DNA of 64,000 nt from Dickeya fangzhongdai (GCF_002812485.1 NZ_CP025003.1:4963164-5027163), one strand, 5' to 3'; positions 43,718 through 54,451 are shown, counted from the stretch's first letter. Translations and numbers: made by a program. Notes: generated by a model not told the origin, from the letters alone.

Positions 43718-43894
43718 AAATCTTCGTTATGCTCGTCTGCCAATGGTCGGATGAACAACATTATTGATGGTCATATTACTGTCATTAATTGCTTTTCTAC
43801 TTATCCTTCGCAAGGACTAAGGAGCGGTTTTCCCTGACGTACTTATCCCCAGATCCGATTCCGATGGCGGGACGGCGATGTTACCAGAGTGTAT

Positions 43895-44092
43895 ATACCC
43901 AAAATAATTCGAGTTGCAGCAAGGCGGCAATCGGATGAATCTTCAGGAGCTTACATGAGTAAGTGACTGGTGCGAGTGGCAACGCCGCCGGGAGCAGAGT
44001 TGAGCGCGGTTTGCCGCGGCTCCGCTGGGCGAGGCCCATGATGGGCTGCGTAATGAAGCCAACGCATCTGCGACTTGAAGGATGACGGGTAT
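43895..44092. mobile_element. MITE-like repeat with ATACCC/GGGTAT ends
   Basis: A 198-bp element begins ATACCCAAAATAATTCGAGT and ends in ACTTGAAGGATGACGGGTAT, giving inverted ends with the GAGTTGCAG / CTGCGACTTGA arms. The middle folds into several GC-rich stems. It looks like the widespread enterobacterial repeat related to ATACCCGTCAT...CTTCAAGTTGCA. It carries no gene. It lies between the candidate arn promoter and arnB. Confidence 0.7.
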
Positions 44093-44149
44093 GAAGATTT
44101 ATCTCGCCACACCAATAATCATCGATTTAACCTGAGAGTGAATTTTTAC

Positions 44150-45292
44150 ATGGCTGATTTTCTACCTTTCTCACGCCCCGCGTTAGGTGAGGAAGAACTT
44201 GCCGCGGTCGGGCAGGTTCTTCGTTCCGGATGGATTACCACTGGCCCCAAAAATCATGAACTGGAGCAACAGTTTGCCGTGCTGACGGGCGCGAAGCACG
44301 CCATTGCGGTCAGCTCTGCGACCGGTGGTATGCACGTCACCCTGATGGCGCTGGGAATTGGCGCAGGCGATGAAGTGATCACGCCGTCGCTCACCTGGGT
44401 TTCCACCCTGAATATGATTGTGCTGCTGGGCGCCGAGCCCGTGATGGTGGATGTGGACCGCGATAATCTGATGGTGACGCCGGAAGCGATAGAAGCGGCC
44501 ATTACTCCCCGCACCAAAGCCATTATTCCGGTTCACTACGCCGGCGCGCCGGCAGATATCGACGCTATTCGTGACATCGGCCGCCGTCACGGCATTCCAG
44601 TGATTGAGGATGCCGCTCACGCCGCTGGCACCTACTACCGCGGTCGCCACGTCGGCGGCGAGGGCACGGCGATTTTCTCCTTCCACGCCATCAAAAACAT
44701 GACCTGCGCTGAAGGCGGTCTGGTGGTGACGGACGACGACGAGCTGGCCAACCGCATTCGCAGTCTGAAATTCCACGGTCTGGCGGTAGACGCGTTCGAC
44801 CGCATGGTGCAGGGGCGCGCGCCGCAGGCGGAAGTGGTTTCGCCGGGCTTCAAGTACAACCTGCCGGACATTAGCGCCGCCATTGCGCTGGTGCAACTGG
44901 AAAAACTGGCCGCCAACAATGCGCGCCGCGAAGCGCTGGCGCAGCGTTATCTGCAAAAACTGGCCGCTTTGCCGTTCCAGCCGCTGACGCTGCCGTCATG
45001 GCCGCACCAGCACGCCTGGCACCTGTTTATCATCCGGGTGGATGAAGCGCGTTGCGGCATCGATCGCGATGGTCTGATGCAGGCGTTAAAAGAACGCAAC
45101 ATCGGCACCGGTCTGCATTTCCGCGCCGCCCATACCCAGAAATACTATCGTGAACGTTTCACCAACCTGCACCTGCCGAATACCGACTGGAACTCGGCCC
45201 GAATCTGCTCTCTACCGTTGTTCCCGGATATGCGCGACGAGGATGTGGACAGAGTGGTGGATGCGTTAACTGAGCTGGCGGGGAAACGCTGA
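44150..45292 (+). CDS. arnB: UDP-4-amino-4-deoxy-L-arabinose aminotransferase ArnB
   Basis: ArnB uses pyridoxal phosphate and glutamate to make UDP-4-amino-4-deoxy-L-arabinose from the 4-keto precursor. From the ATG at 44150 it has 380 residues, as in the family. The conserved [15 protein letters not shown] and the PLP-lysine motif [15 protein letters not shown] (lysine near residue 183) are present. A longer frame from 44075 runs into the repeat and was rejected. It is the first gene of arnBCADTEF. Confidence 0.96.
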   Translation: MADFLPFSRPALGEEELAAVGQVLRSGWITTGPKNHELEQQFAVLTGAKHAIAVSSATGGMHVTLMALGIGAGDEVITPSLTWVSTLNMIVLLGAEPVMVDVDRDNLMVTPEAIEAAITPRTKAIIPVHYAGAPADIDAIRDIGRRHGIPVIEDAAHAAGTYYRGRHVGGEGTAIFSFHAIKNMTCAEGGLVVTDDDELANRIRSLKFHGLAVDAFDRMVQGRAPQAEVVSPGFKYNLPDISAAIALVQLEKLAANNARREALAQRYLQKLAALPFQPLTLPSWPHQHAWHLFIIRVDEARCGIDRDGLMQALKERNIGTGLHFRAAHTQKYYRERFTNLHLPNTDWNSARICSLPLFPDMRDEDVDRVVDALTELAGKR

Positions 45293-46275
45293 TGTCGGAC
45301 ATGGAAGCAATCAATAAAGTCTCGGTGGTGATTCCGGTTTTCAACGAGCAGGAGAGCCTGCCGGAGCTGATTCGTCGTACCACCGCCGCCTGTGATCAAA
45401 TGAACCGTGATTATGAAATTCTGCTGGTGGACGACGGCAGCAGCGACAACTCGGCCGCGTTGCTGACCGAGGCGGCGCAGGCGCCGGGCAGCCATGTGGT
45501 AGCGGTGATTCTTAACCGCAATTACGGGCAGCATTCGGCGATCATGGCCGGGTTCAGCCATGTGTCCGGCGATCTGATCATCACGCTGGATGCCGACCTG
45601 CAAAACCCGCCGGAAGAAATTCCCCGGCTGGTGGACACGGCGGATCAAGGGTATGACGTGGTGGGCACCATCCGCGAAAATCGTCAGGACAGTGTGTTTC
45701 GTAAAACCGCTTCGCGCATGATCAACCACCTGATTCAGCGCACCACCGGCAAGGCCATGAACGATTACGGCTGTATGCTGCGCGCCTATCGCCGCCATAT
45801 CATCGACGCCATGCTGCACTGCCACGAGCGCAGCACTTTTATCCCGATCCTCGCCAATACGTTTGCCCGCCGCACCACTGAAATTATGGTGCGCCACTCC
45901 GAGCGCGAGTTTGGCGATTCCAAATACAGCTTCATGAAGCTTATTAACCTGATGTACGACCTGGTGACCTGCCTGACCACTACGCCGCTGCGTTTGCTGA
46001 GCGTGGTGGGCAGCGTGATTGCGCTCTCCGGTTTCACGCTGGCGCTGTTGCTGATCCTGCTGCGTCTGTTTTTCGGCGCGGCCTGGGCGGCGGACGGGGT
46101 GTTTACGCTGTTCGCCGTGTTGTTCTCTTTTATCGGCGCCCAGTTCGTCGGTATGGGGCTATTGGGGGAATATATCGGACGAATCTACAACGATGTCCGC
46201 GCCCGTCCCCGTTATTTTATTCAACGTATTGTTGGCAATGATCCACGATTTTCTGAACAGGACAATGAAGAATGA
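45292..46275 (+). CDS. arnC: Undecaprenyl-phosphate Ara4FN transferase ArnC
   Basis: ArnC is a GT2 glycosyltransferase that moves formylated L-Ara4N from UDP to undecaprenyl phosphate on the inner face of the membrane. The 327-residue product has the nucleotide-binding [18 protein letters not shown] and [11 protein letters not shown], and two C-terminal membrane segments. Its start overlaps the arnB stop by one base. An M at the fourth codon is an alternative start. Confidence 0.96.
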   Translation: MSDMEAINKVSVVIPVFNEQESLPELIRRTTAACDQMNRDYEILLVDDGSSDNSAALLTEAAQAPGSHVVAVILNRNYGQHSAIMAGFSHVSGDLIITLDADLQNPPEEIPRLVDTADQGYDVVGTIRENRQDSVFRKTASRMINHLIQRTTGKAMNDYGCMLRAYRRHIIDAMLHCHERSTFIPILANTFARRTTEIMVRHSEREFGDSKYSFMKLINLMYDLVTCLTTTPLRLLSVVGSVIALSGFTLALLLILLRLFFGAAWAADGVFTLFAVLFSFIGAQFVGMGLLGEYIGRIYNDVRARPRYFIQRIVGNDPRFSEQDNEE

Positions 46276-48263
46276 AAGCTGTTGTTTTTGCCTATCATGA
46301 TTTCGGTTGCGTGGGACTCCGCGCGTTGGTGGCAGCAGGCTATACCGTGGAAGCGGTGTTTACCCACGCGGATAACCCGGCGGAAAATCAGTTCTTTGGA
46401 TCGGTAGCCCGCACCGCGGCGGAGCTGGGCATCCCGGTATTCGCGCCGGAAGACGTTAACCACCCGCTGTGGGTGGAACGCATCGCCGCCATGTCGCCGG
46501 ACGTCATTTTCTCCTTCTACTACCGTCACCTGCTGAGCGACGCCATTCTGCAGAGCGCGGCGCACGGCGCCTACAACCTGCATGGTTCGCTGCTGCCGCG
46601 CTATCGCGGCCGGGCGCCGCTGAACTGGGCGCTGGTCAACGGCGAAACCGAAACCGGCGTGACCCTGCACCGCATGGTGGCGCGCGCCGATGCCGGCAAC
46701 ATCGTGGCGCAGCAGCGTGTGGCGATCGACGAGAGCGATACCGCGCTGAGCCTGCACCGCAAGCTGCGTGATGTCGCCGAGCTGTTGCTGAAAGACAACC
46801 TGCCCGCTATCGCTGCCGGTAAAGCGAATGATATTCCGCAGGATGAGAGCCAGGCCACTTACGTGGGTCGTCGTACCCCGGAAGACGGGCGTATCGAATG
46901 GCAGAAGCCGGCGCGTACCCTGTATAACCTGGTGCGTGCGGTGACCGAGCCGTGGCCGGGCGCGTTCAGCTTTGTCGGCACGACGAAGTTCATTATCTGG
47001 CAGGCGAAGGTGCGTACTGATTTCGCCGCCGCCAGACCGGGCACCGTGCTGAGCACCTCGCCGCTGGTGGTTGCCTGCGGCAGCGACGCGCTGGAGATCG
47101 TCACCGGCCAGGGCGACAACGGTATTTATCTGCAAGGCGCACAACTGGCCCAGAGCCTGGGTCTGGTGACCGGCGCTATCCTCAACAACTCGCCGGTGGT
47201 GAGTGTGAAGCGTCGTACCCGTGTGCTGATCCTCGGGGTGAACGGTTTTATCGGCAACCACCTGACCGAGCGCCTGCTGCAGGAAGACAACTACGAAGTG
47301 TTCGGTCTGGATATCAGTTCCGATGCTATCGAACGTTTCCTCGGCAACCCGCGTTTCCACTTTGTGGAAGGGGACATCAGTATTCATTCCGAGTGGATCG
47401 AGTACCACATCAAGAAATGCGACGTGGTGCTGCCGCTGGTGGCGATCGCCACCCCGATCGAGTACACCCGTAACCCGCTGCGCGTATTCGAGCTGGATTT
47501 CGAAGAAAACCTGAAAACCATCCGCGACTGCGTGAAGTACAAAAAACGCATCATTTTCCCGTCCACCTCCGAGGTGTACGGCATGTGTACCGACCCGGTG
47601 TTCGACGAAGACAACTCCAACCTGATCGTTGGGCCGATCAACAAACAGCGCTGGATTTACTCGGTATCCAAACAGCTGCTGGACCGCGTGATCTGGGCTT
47701 ACGGCGAAAAAGAAGGGCTGCGTTTCACTCTGTTCCGTCCGTTCAACTGGATGGGGCCGCGTCTGGATAACCTGAACGCCGCGCGTATCGGCAGCTCCCG
47801 CGCCATCACCCAGCTGATTCTGAACCTGGTGGAAGGCTCGCCGATCAAGCTGGTTGACGGCGGTCGTCAGAAACGTTGCTTTACCGACATCAAAGACGGT
47901 ATCGAAGCGCTGTTCCGCATCATCGAGAATAAAGACGGCGTGTGCGACGGCCAGATCATCAACATCGGCAACCCGGACAACGAAGCCAGCATTCGTCAAC
48001 TGGCGGAACAGCTGCTGGAGAGCTTTGAGAAGCATCCGCTGCGTAATCAGTTCCCGCCGTTCGCCGGTTTCCGCGAAGTGGAAAGCAGCAGCTACTACGG
48101 CAAAGGCTATCAGGATGTGGAGCACCGTAAGCCCAGCATCCGCAACGCCAAACGCCTGTTGCACTGGCAGCCGACCATCGAGATGGAAAAAACCGTGGCG
48201 GAAACGCTGGACTTCTTCCTCCAGACCGTTGAAACCGGCCGATTCAGTCAGGACAGCGAATGA
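46272..48263 (+). CDS. arnA: Bifunctional UDP-glucuronate decarboxylase / UDP-Ara4N formyltransferase ArnA
   Basis: ArnA has an N-terminal formyltransferase domain (about 1-300; [15 protein letters not shown]) that formylates UDP-L-Ara4N, and a C-terminal oxidative decarboxylase (about 315-660; NAD motif [10 protein letters not shown], catalytic STSEVYG and YSVSK) that acts on UDP-glucuronate. The 663-residue length fits E. coli (660). It overlaps arnC and arnD by four bases each. Confidence 0.97.
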   Translation: MKAVVFAYHDFGCVGLRALVAAGYTVEAVFTHADNPAENQFFGSVARTAAELGIPVFAPEDVNHPLWVERIAAMSPDVIFSFYYRHLLSDAILQSAAHGAYNLHGSLLPRYRGRAPLNWALVNGETETGVTLHRMVARADAGNIVAQQRVAIDESDTALSLHRKLRDVAELLLKDNLPAIAAGKANDIPQDESQATYVGRRTPEDGRIEWQKPARTLYNLVRAVTEPWPGAFSFVGTTKFIIWQAKVRTDFAAARPGTVLSTSPLVVACGSDALEIVTGQGDNGIYLQGAQLAQSLGLVTGAILNNSPVVSVKRRTRVLILGVNGFIGNHLTERLLQEDNYEVFGLDISSDAIERFLGNPRFHFVEGDISIHSEWIEYHIKKCDVVLPLVAIATPIEYTRNPLRVFELDFEENLKTIRDCVKYKKRIIFPSTSEVYGMCTDPVFDEDNSNLIVGPINKQRWIYSVSKQLLDRVIWAYGEKEGLRFTLFRPFNWMGPRLDNLNAARIGSSRAITQLILNLVEGSPIKLVDGGRQKRCFTDIKDGIEALFRIIENKDGVCDGQIINIGNPDNEASIRQLAEQLLESFEKHPLRNQFPPFAGFREVESSSYYGKGYQDVEHRKPSIRNAKRLLHWQPTIEMEKTVAETLDFFLQTVETGRFSQDSE

Positions 48264-49159
48264 GAAAAGTAGGGTTACGGATCGACGTTGATACCTGGCG
48301 CGGCACGCGGGTGGGGGTGCCCCGCCTGCTGGAGTTGCTGGACGTCTATGGCGTCCGGGCCAGCTTTTTCTTCAGCGTCGGGCCCGACAACATGGGGCGC
48401 CATTTGTGGCGCCTGATTCGACCGGTGTTTTTGTGGAAGATGCTGCGCTCGCGCGCAGCATCGCTGTATGGCTGGGACATCCTGCTGGCGGGCACCGCCT
48501 GGCCGGGCCGGGTGATCGGCCGCGGCTTGCCGGAGCCGATCCGCGCGGCGTCCCGGCAGCACGAAGTCGGGCTGCACGCCTGGGATCACTTCGCCTGGCA
48601 AACCTGGGCCGGGGTGTGGGATCAGGCCAAAATGGAACAACAGATCCGGCTGGCCTACGAGGCGTTGCAGTCGATTACCGGCGAGCCGGTAGCGTGTTCG
48701 GCGGTAGCGGGCTGGCGCGCGGATCAAACCGCGGTGGAAGCCAAACAGCAGTTTGGCTTTCGCTACAACAGCGACTGCCGCGGCACCGCGCCGTTCCGCC
48801 CGCTGCTCAACGACGGCAGCACCGGTACGGTACAGATCCCGGTCACGTTGCCCACCTGGGATGAAGCCGTCGGCCGGGAAACCAGCGCCGCCGATTTCAA
48901 TCGCTATATTTTGGATAAAATCCGTCAGGATCAGGGTACGCCGGTCTATACCATTCATGCCGAAGTGGAAGGCATTGTGATGAGCGATCAGTTCGGCGAA
49001 CTACTGGCGCTGGCGGAGCAGGAAGGCATTCGCTTTTGTCCGCTGAGCGAATTGCTGCCGGACGATCCGGATACATTGCCGGTCGGGCGCGTGGTGCGGG
49101 GTTCCCTCGCCGGACGCGATGGCTGGTTGGGATGTCAGCAGACCGTGGAGGCGGCCTGA
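48260..49159 (+). CDS. arnD: Undecaprenyl-phosphate Ara4FN deformylase ArnD
   Basis: ArnD is a NodB-type deformylase that removes the formyl group from the lipid-linked sugar so that the flip is one-way. The 299-residue product shows the metal-binding aspartate in [20 protein letters not shown] and HAEVEG. It overlaps arnA by four bases. Confidence 0.95.
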   Translation: MRKVGLRIDVDTWRGTRVGVPRLLELLDVYGVRASFFFSVGPDNMGRHLWRLIRPVFLWKMLRSRAASLYGWDILLAGTAWPGRVIGRGLPEPIRAASRQHEVGLHAWDHFAWQTWAGVWDQAKMEQQIRLAYEALQSITGEPVACSAVAGWRADQTAVEAKQQFGFRYNSDCRGTAPFRPLLNDGSTGTVQIPVTLPTWDEAVGRETSAADFNRYILDKIRQDQGTPVYTIHAEVEGIVMSDQFGELLALAEQEGIRFCPLSELLPDDPDTLPVGRVVRGSLAGRDGWLGCQQTVEAA

Positions 49160-50817
49160 TGAAATACGCACGTCAGACAACGCTGTGGCTGGTGTTGTTG
49201 CTACTCTACTATTTTATTCCTCTCAATGGCCGCCTGTTATGGCAACCGGACGAAACCCGCTACGCGGAAATCAGCCGGGAAATGCTGGCGGGCGGCAACT
49301 GGATTACCCCGCATTTTCTGGGGATTCGCTATTTTGAAAAGCCGATCGCCGGTTACTGGGTGAATAACATCGGCCAGTGGCTGCTGGGCGACAACAACGC
49401 CGGCGTGCGCGCCGGTTCGGTGTTCTCCATTTTGCTGACGGCGGCGCTGATTTACTGGCTGACGCAGCGGTTGTGGCAACAACGGCGTACTTCGCTGCTG
49501 GCGGCGGCCATCTATCTGAGTTGCCTGCTGGTGTACGGTATCGGCACCTATGCGGTGCTCGATCCTATCGTCACCCTGTGGCTGGCGGCGGCGATGTGCA
49601 GCTTCTGGGGAGCGGCGCAGGCCACCACCCGCAGCAGTAAAATCGGCGGCTATTTGCTGCTGGGCGTGGTGTGCGGCATGGGCTTCATGACCAAGGGCTT
49701 TCTGGCGCTGGCGGTGCCGGTGATTGCGGTGCTGCCGTGGGTCACGCTGGAGCGGCGCTGGAAAGAGGTGCTGCTGTACGGCCCGCTGGCGATTGTCAGC
49801 GCGGTGGCGGTGTCGTTGCCGTGGGCGCTGGCGGTGGCGCGTCAGGAGCCGGATTTCTGGCACTATTTCTTCTGGGTCGAACATATTCAACGCTTCGCCG
49901 ATTCCGCGAATGCTCAGCACAAAGCGCCGTTCTGGTACTACCTGCCGGTGTTGATCGCCGGGGTGCTGCCGTGGCTGGCGTTGCTGCCGTCGTCACTGCT
50001 ACAGAGCTGGCGTGAGCGACGTCAGGAGAACGGCGCGTTCTACCTGCTGGGCTGGGTGGTGATGCCGTTCCTGTTTTTCAGCATCGCCAAAGGCAAGTTG
50101 CCTACTTACATTCTGCCCTGTTTCGCGCCGTTGGCGATCCTGATGGCCAGACGCGCCACTACCTTGCTGAGCCCGCGTTTGCTGACCCTCAACGGCTGGA
50201 TCAACCTGGCGTTTGGCCTGCTGTGCGCGCTGATCGTGGTGTTGGTGCTGGCGCCGTGGGGGCTGTCGCATCGCCCACTCTATCAGCCGCAGGAAACCGT
50301 CAAAGTGGCGCTGGGCGTCGTGGCGTTCCTGTTCTGGGGACTGGTCGGATGGTGGACGTTGCGTCATTCGGCGGCTCGCTGGCACTGGGCGGCGGTCTGT
50401 CCGCTGGGCATCGCCCTGTTGATTGGCATGGCGATTCCGCAACGGGTGATGGAGAGCAAGCATCCGCAGTGGTTCCTGCGCACGACCGAGGTTGAATCCC
50501 ACCTGTCGCAGAGCCGTTACATTCTGGCGAACAGCGTTGGTGTAGCCTCTGCGGTTGCCTGGGAACAAAAACGCGGCGATATTCTGATGTACGATAATCA
50601 GGGTGAGCTGGAGTACGGCTTGTCGTACCCGGACAGCGCCAGTCGCATGGTACCTGCCAGCGAGTTTGCCGACTGGCTGGCGGCGCATCGCCGTGAAGGC
50701 AATGTCTCGCTGGTGCTGATATTCTCTTCGGCGACTGATCCGATCACCGGCGTGCCGCCGGCGGATTACACTGACCGGCGAGGGCGAGTCGCCTTATTGT
50801 GGTATCGTCAGCAATGA
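49159..50817 (+). CDS. arnT: Lipid A L-Ara4N transferase ArnT
   Basis: ArnT is an inner-membrane GT83 transferase that moves L-Ara4N from undecaprenyl phosphate to the lipid A phosphates in the periplasm, lowering the charge and raising resistance to polymyxin and plant antimicrobial peptides. From ATG at 49159 it has 552 residues, with about twelve membrane segments and a periplasmic C-terminal domain. The catalytic loop has WQPDETRYAEISREML. The start overlaps the arnD stop by one base; a longer frame inside arnD was rejected. Confidence 0.96.
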   Translation: MKYARQTTLWLVLLLLYYFIPLNGRLLWQPDETRYAEISREMLAGGNWITPHFLGIRYFEKPIAGYWVNNIGQWLLGDNNAGVRAGSVFSILLTAALIYWLTQRLWQQRRTSLLAAAIYLSCLLVYGIGTYAVLDPIVTLWLAAAMCSFWGAAQATTRSSKIGGYLLLGVVCGMGFMTKGFLALAVPVIAVLPWVTLERRWKEVLLYGPLAIVSAVAVSLPWALAVARQEPDFWHYFFWVEHIQRFADSANAQHKAPFWYYLPVLIAGVLPWLALLPSSLLQSWRERRQENGAFYLLGWVVMPFLFFSIAKGKLPTYILPCFAPLAILMARRATTLLSPRLLTLNGWINLAFGLLCALIVVLVLAPWGLSHRPLYQPQETVKVALGVVAFLFWGLVGWWTLRHSAARWHWAAVCPLGIALLIGMAIPQRVMESKHPQWFLRTTEVESHLSQSRYILANSVGVASAVAWEQKRGDILMYDNQGELEYGLSYPDSASRMVPASEFADWLAAHRREGNVSLVLIFSSATDPITGVPPADYTDRRGRVALLWYRQQ

Positions 50818-51155
50818 CCAATTATCTGCTGATTCTGCTGGTCAGTTTGTTGACCTGCGCCGGTCAGCTTAGTCAGAAACAGGCCGCCAGCTGGCAGAGC
50901 GGCGGCCGTTCACATCGCGCCCATATTCTGTTGTGGATGGGAATAAGCCTGTTGTTGCTGGGGCTGGCGATGGTGCTATGGCTGGCGGTGTTGCAGCGGG
51001 TGGCGGTGAGCGTGGCGTATCCGATGCTGAGCCTGAATTTTATTCTGGTGGCGTTGGCGGCGCGCTGGCTGTGGCGGGAGGCCATTAGTCTGCGTCAGTC
51101 GGTGGGTATTGTGCTGATTGTTGTCGGTGTAATCTTGATGGGAGGGATCGCGTGA
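50814..51155 (+). CDS. arnE: Ara4N flippase subunit ArnE
   Basis: ArnE is a small EamA/SMR-like membrane protein (113 residues, four segments) that with ArnF flips undecaprenyl-phosphate-L-Ara4N. It overlaps arnT by four bases and arnF by four bases. Confidence 0.93.
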   Translation: MTNYLLILLVSLLTCAGQLSQKQAASWQSGGRSHRAHILLWMGISLLLLGLAMVLWLAVLQRVAVSVAYPMLSLNFILVALAARWLWREAISLRQSVGIVLIVVGVILMGGIA

Positions 51156-51550
51156 AAGGCTATGGATGGGCGCTGCTGAGTGTGTTGCTGGTCAGCGCAG
51201 CACAATTGTCGATGAAATGGGGGATGTCCCAACTGCCCTCGCTGACGGAACCGCTGCCGTTTATGTTCGCCATGCTGGTGTTGCCGGTCGCCGCCGCCGC
51301 GGTACTGGTCGGGCTGGCGGCGTATGCTTTCTCAATGCTGAGCTGGTTTAACGCCCTGCGTTTTTTGCCGTTAAGCCGGGCTTACCCACTGCTGAGCCTC
51401 AGTTACGTGCTGGTGTGGGGGCTGGCGGTGGCGCTGCCGATTTTTCCCGATACCTTCAGCACCGGCAAACTGCTGGCGATCGCGCTGATTATTGCCGGCG
51501 TATGGCTGGTGTGCAGCCGACAGGCTTCGCATCTGGACGAAGAGTCCTGA
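51152..51550 (+). CDS. arnF: Ara4N flippase subunit ArnF
   Basis: ArnF is the second subunit of the flippase, 132 residues with four membrane segments (AQLSMKWGMS and the C-terminal helix near VWLVCSRQ). The start is GTG at 51152 after AGGGA, overlapping the arnE stop. It is the last gene of the operon. Confidence 0.93.
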   Translation: MKGYGWALLSVLLVSAAQLSMKWGMSQLPSLTEPLPFMFAMLVLPVAAAAVLVGLAAYAFSMLSWFNALRFLPLSRAYPLLSLSYVLVWGLAVALPIFPDTFSTGKLLAIALIIAGVWLVCSRQASHLDEES

Positions 51551-51592
51551 TATTCGCGTCGCCCTTCTTGTGACGCGCACGTTACCTGCAAA

Positions 51593-52531
51593 TTACGCCG
51601 ACGCGGCTGGCCGGGAAAGCGGCGCCAGCTGCTTAATCTGCGCCGCCAGCCAGCGATCGGCCGCTCGCCGCTGATGGCGCTGGTGGTAATAGATTTTGAC
51701 GCGGTAAGGCGGCACCGGGAACGGTAGTTCATGGAGCGCGCAGTCGGTGAGCGCGGCAAGGTGGCCGGCGGCAAAGCGCGGCAGCGTCATCAGCAGGTTG
51801 CTTTGCCCGATAATAGCAGGCGCTGCCAGCAACGACGGCATCCGCAGCGCGATGGTGCGCTGTTTGCCCAGTTTATCCAGTTCGTAGTCGATGGCGCCGC
51901 GCATTTCATTCCAGGGCGTAATCACCAGATGACGGGCGTTCAGGTACTCTTCCAGCGATAGCGGCGTCAGATTGTCTCTAAACCGGGTTGCCGTGATCGC
52001 CACGTAATCATCCTCCATCCAGTCAATGTCATGAATGTCTTCATGCATGTGGTCAGCGAATTCGGTAAAACCGAGGGCGAAATCGACGCGGCCGGCCAGC
52101 AGTTCCTCAAAGGCGACTTTCTGATCGCTGTGAATCAATTGAAATTGCAGGTGGGGCGCCAGCGACTGGAGCGCGGCGGTTAATGCTGGAAAAACGCAAA
52201 ACGCCGTATAGTCGGTGACCGAAAACGTAAAGGATTCATGGCTGCTGGCAGGGTCAAAACCGGGGCGCAGGCTGAATCCCTGTTCCAGCAAACGCAGCCC
52301 GTCGCCAATGGTGGCGGCCAGCTTTTGCGCGAAGACCGTCGGCCGCATTTCCTGACCGGAACGGTAAAACAGTTCGTCATTCAGCGTCTTGCGTAGCCGG
52401 CTCAGTGCATGGCTTAACGCCGAGTTGCTCATGGCGAGCTCAGCGGCGGCGCGGGTGACCGACTGATGCCGGAAGATGGCGTCAAAAACCAGCAACAGAT
52501 TGAGGTCGAGGCGCCGTAACTGAGGATGCAT
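51593..52531 (-). CDS. LysR-family transcriptional regulator
   Basis: The 312-residue product has an N-terminal winged helix-turn-helix (LDLNLLLVFDAIFRHQSVTR and AAAELAMSNSALSHALSRLR) and a C-terminal substrate-binding domain, as in LysR-type regulators of the NodD/LeuO branch (short first helix, LNLLLVFDAI). I used ATG at 52531, which has GGTGA 5 bases before it. A longer frame to 52612 has no ribosome site. It is divergent from the GNAT gene; its own target is unknown. Confidence 0.85.
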   Translation of the reverse strand: MHPQLRRLDLNLLLVFDAIFRHQSVTRAAAELAMSNSALSHALSRLRKTLNDELFYRSGQEMRPTVFAQKLAATIGDGLRLLEQGFSLRPGFDPASSHESFTFSVTDYTAFCVFPALTAALQSLAPHLQFQLIHSDQKVAFEELLAGRVDFALGFTEFADHMHEDIHDIDWMEDDYVAITATRFRDNLTPLSLEEYLNARHLVITPWNEMRGAIDYELDKLGKQRTIALRMPSLLAAPAIIGQSNLLMTLPRFAAGHLAALTDCALHELPFPVPPYRVKIYYHQRHQRRAADRWLAAQIKQLAPLSRPAASA

Positions 52532-52624
52532 AATATTCACCATGAATTGATAATATTGCACTTCATGCATTATAACCTGGCGATTAAGCTGGCAGCCTGA
52601 CGAATCAATCACAGAGATCTTCTT

Positions 52625-53104
52625 ATGACCTTACATATCCGTTGGGCGACGCGGCAGGACTCCGCCACCATCCTGAATTTCATTCGTGAACTGGCTGAGT
52701 ACGAGAAAGCGTTGCACGAGGTGAAGACCAACCAGCAGGAAATCGAGCAAACGCTGTTCGGCGAAGGCGCATCCACCGAAGCGCTGATTTGCGAATGGAA
52801 CGGCGAGCCGATCGGGTTTGCGGTGTTCTTCACCAGCTACTCCACCTGGCTGGGACGCGACGGCATTTATCTGGAAGATCTGTACGTATCGCCGCATTAT
52901 CGCGGTCAGGGCGCCGGTAAGGCGCTGCTGAAATACATCGCTCGTCTGGCGGTTGAACGCGGTTGCGGAAGGCTGGAGTGGAGCGTGCTGGACTGGAACC
53001 AGCCTGCTATCGATTTCTACGACAGCCTGGGCGCCGCGCCGCAAAACGAGTGGATCCGTTACCGACTGGAAGGTGACAGCCTGCGACAGGCGGCGCAGGA
53101 ATAG
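52625..53104 (+). CDS. GNAT acetyltransferase, diamine/spermidine type
   Basis: The 159-residue product is a Gcn5-related acetyltransferase. The acetyl-CoA loop is HYRGQGAGKAL, preceded by YLEDLYVSP, and followed by WSVLDWNQPAIDFYDSLGA, a layout close to diamine N-acetyltransferases. A polyamine substrate is likely but not proved. It is divergent from the LysR gene by about 90 bp. Confidence 0.82.
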   Translation: MTLHIRWATRQDSATILNFIRELAEYEKALHEVKTNQQEIEQTLFGEGASTEALICEWNGEPIGFAVFFTSYSTWLGRDGIYLEDLYVSPHYRGQGAGKALLKYIARLAVERGCGRLEWSVLDWNQPAIDFYDSLGAAPQNEWIRYRLEGDSLRQAAQE

Positions 53105-53166
53105 ACCGGGTTATTTGTGACGGTAGAAAAACAGGCGGCGGTAAAAGAACACGTTGCGATAAAAGA

Positions 53167-53191
53167 CAGGCTGCGGAAAACCCGCAGCCTG
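53167..53191. terminator. Hairpin after the GNAT gene
   Basis: CAGGCTGCGG and CCGCAGCCTG form a 10-bp stem with a five-base loop between the GNAT gene and the convergent reductase gene. No U-run is present. Confidence 0.55.
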
Positions 53192-53252
53192 CAGAGGGAA
53201 AAGGGATAAAGCCTGGACACAGGAAACCAATCCCCGTCACATCGGGTGTGAC

Positions 53253-53864
53253 TCAGTAGCCAACGGTGAAACGCTGGCGAATGTGCTGCGGTTTTTCTAC
53301 TTCATCCACCAGCGCAATGGCGTAATCCGCAAACGAGATACTGCTGCCTTGCTCATTGGTCAGCAGATCGTCTTGGCCGAGGCGGAATGTGCCGGTACGT
53401 TCACCGGGAACGAACATCATGGACGGCGACAGGAAGGTCCAGTCCAGATCGGTGACGGTTTTCAGCAGGTCGAGAAAATCGGCGCCCTTGGTGGCTTCTG
53501 CCTTGTAAGCCTCCGGGAAGCCCGGCTGATCCACCAGACGCTGGCCCGGCGCGACTAACAGGCTGCCCGCCCCGCCGACCACCAGATAGCGTTTCACACC
53601 CGCGGCGCGCACGGCGTCGATCAGAATCTGCGGATCGCTGCTGGTAAAATGAACGGAGCTGATGACCGCATCGTGGCCTGCCAGCAGCGCCGTCAGTCCT
53701 GCCGCATCAAACACATCCCCTTGTCTGGCGGTGACGCCGGGCAGCGCGGCGATTTTTTCCGGATGACGGGCAATCGCGGTTATCTGATGACCGCGTTCAG
53801 ACAGCTCTTTTAGAATCTGTGAACCCGCGTTGCCGGACGCGCCGATAAGTGCAATATGAGCCAT
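53253..53864 (-). CDS. NAD(P)-binding oxidoreductase of the NmrA/YwnB type
   Basis: The 203-residue product has a Rossmann fold with IALIGASGNAGSQIL near the N-terminus and a GDVFDAAGL motif. It is an atypical short-chain dehydrogenase that may act on quinones or as a redox sensor. I used the ATG at 53864; a longer frame to 53951 lacks a ribosome site. It is divergent from an HxlR regulator, a common pairing. Confidence 0.82.
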   Translation of the reverse strand: MAHIALIGASGNAGSQILKELSERGHQITAIARHPEKIAALPGVTARQGDVFDAAGLTALLAGHDAVISSVHFTSSDPQILIDAVRAAGVKRYLVVGGAGSLLVAPGQRLVDQPGFPEAYKAEATKGADFLDLLKTVTDLDWTFLSPSMMFVPGERTGTFRLGQDDLLTNEQGSSISFADYAIALVDEVEKPQHIRQRFTVGY

Positions 53865-54005
53865 GTTCCATTCCTTATAGTCTTCATTAAGGGAAAGGTC
53901 TAATATGTAGACCATTGGAAGGATTATGCGCAAAGCCCGATCGCCGCGCAAGAAGTCACCCGTTTGTTATCTGGTCACTGCAAGCTGACCATTGTGGAGT
54001 GTGCG

Positions 54006-54386
54006 ATGCCGAAAACCGTTGCTGAAAAAGATGTTTTTGTTTTTGAACAGGCTTGTCCGATACGCGATGTGCTGGATCGCATTGGCGATCAGTGGAGCCT
54101 GTTGGTGCTGGAAACCCTGAGTGATGGCACGTTGCGTTTTAATGAACTGATGCGTCGTATTGGCGATATTTCCAAGCAAATGCTCTCCAAAACATTGAAA
54201 TTACTGGAGAAGGACGGATTTGTCCGGCGTACGCTTTATGCCGAGGTGCCGCCGCGGGTGGAATACCAGCTCACCGAGCTTGGGCGCTCTTTTCTGCAGC
54301 CGATGAAGACGCTGGTGCAGTGGGCGGATGCGCATCACCGTACCATTTGCGAGGCGCGCAAAACCTATGAGCAAAAAAATGGGTAA
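54006..54386 (+). CDS. HxlR-family transcriptional regulator
   Basis: The 126-residue product has one HxlR-type winged helix (CPIRDVLDRIGDQWSLLVLETL then RFNELMRRIGDISKQMLSKTLKLLE). HxlR regulators often sense redox or electrophiles through cysteine; here Cys lies in ACPIRDV. ATG at 54006 fits. It is divergent from the reductase and probably controls it. Confidence 0.86.
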   Translation: MPKTVAEKDVFVFEQACPIRDVLDRIGDQWSLLVLETLSDGTLRFNELMRRIGDISKQMLSKTLKLLEKDGFVRRTLYAEVPPRVEYQLTELGRSFLQPMKTLVQWADAHHRTICEARKTYEQKNG

Positions 54387-54451
54387 TCACCTGAAGTTAA
54401 CTCATGACTAGGTGTCAGCCTCGGTAATGCCGTCTGCATTCAATCGGTGAA

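Larger units (their letters stand above)
43201..44149. other. Long intergenic region upstream of arnB
   Basis: About 950 bp without a supported gene: the terminator of the lipoprotein operon, an AT-rich stretch to 43890 holding a candidate PmrA box, and a MITE-like repeat up to 44092. A 35-codon frame at 43609-43716 was not accepted. Confidence 0.6.

Noticed and set aside
46221..48164. A 647-codon minus-strand frame opposite arnA
   Set aside because: It is an antisense shadow over a colinear, well-recognised gene.
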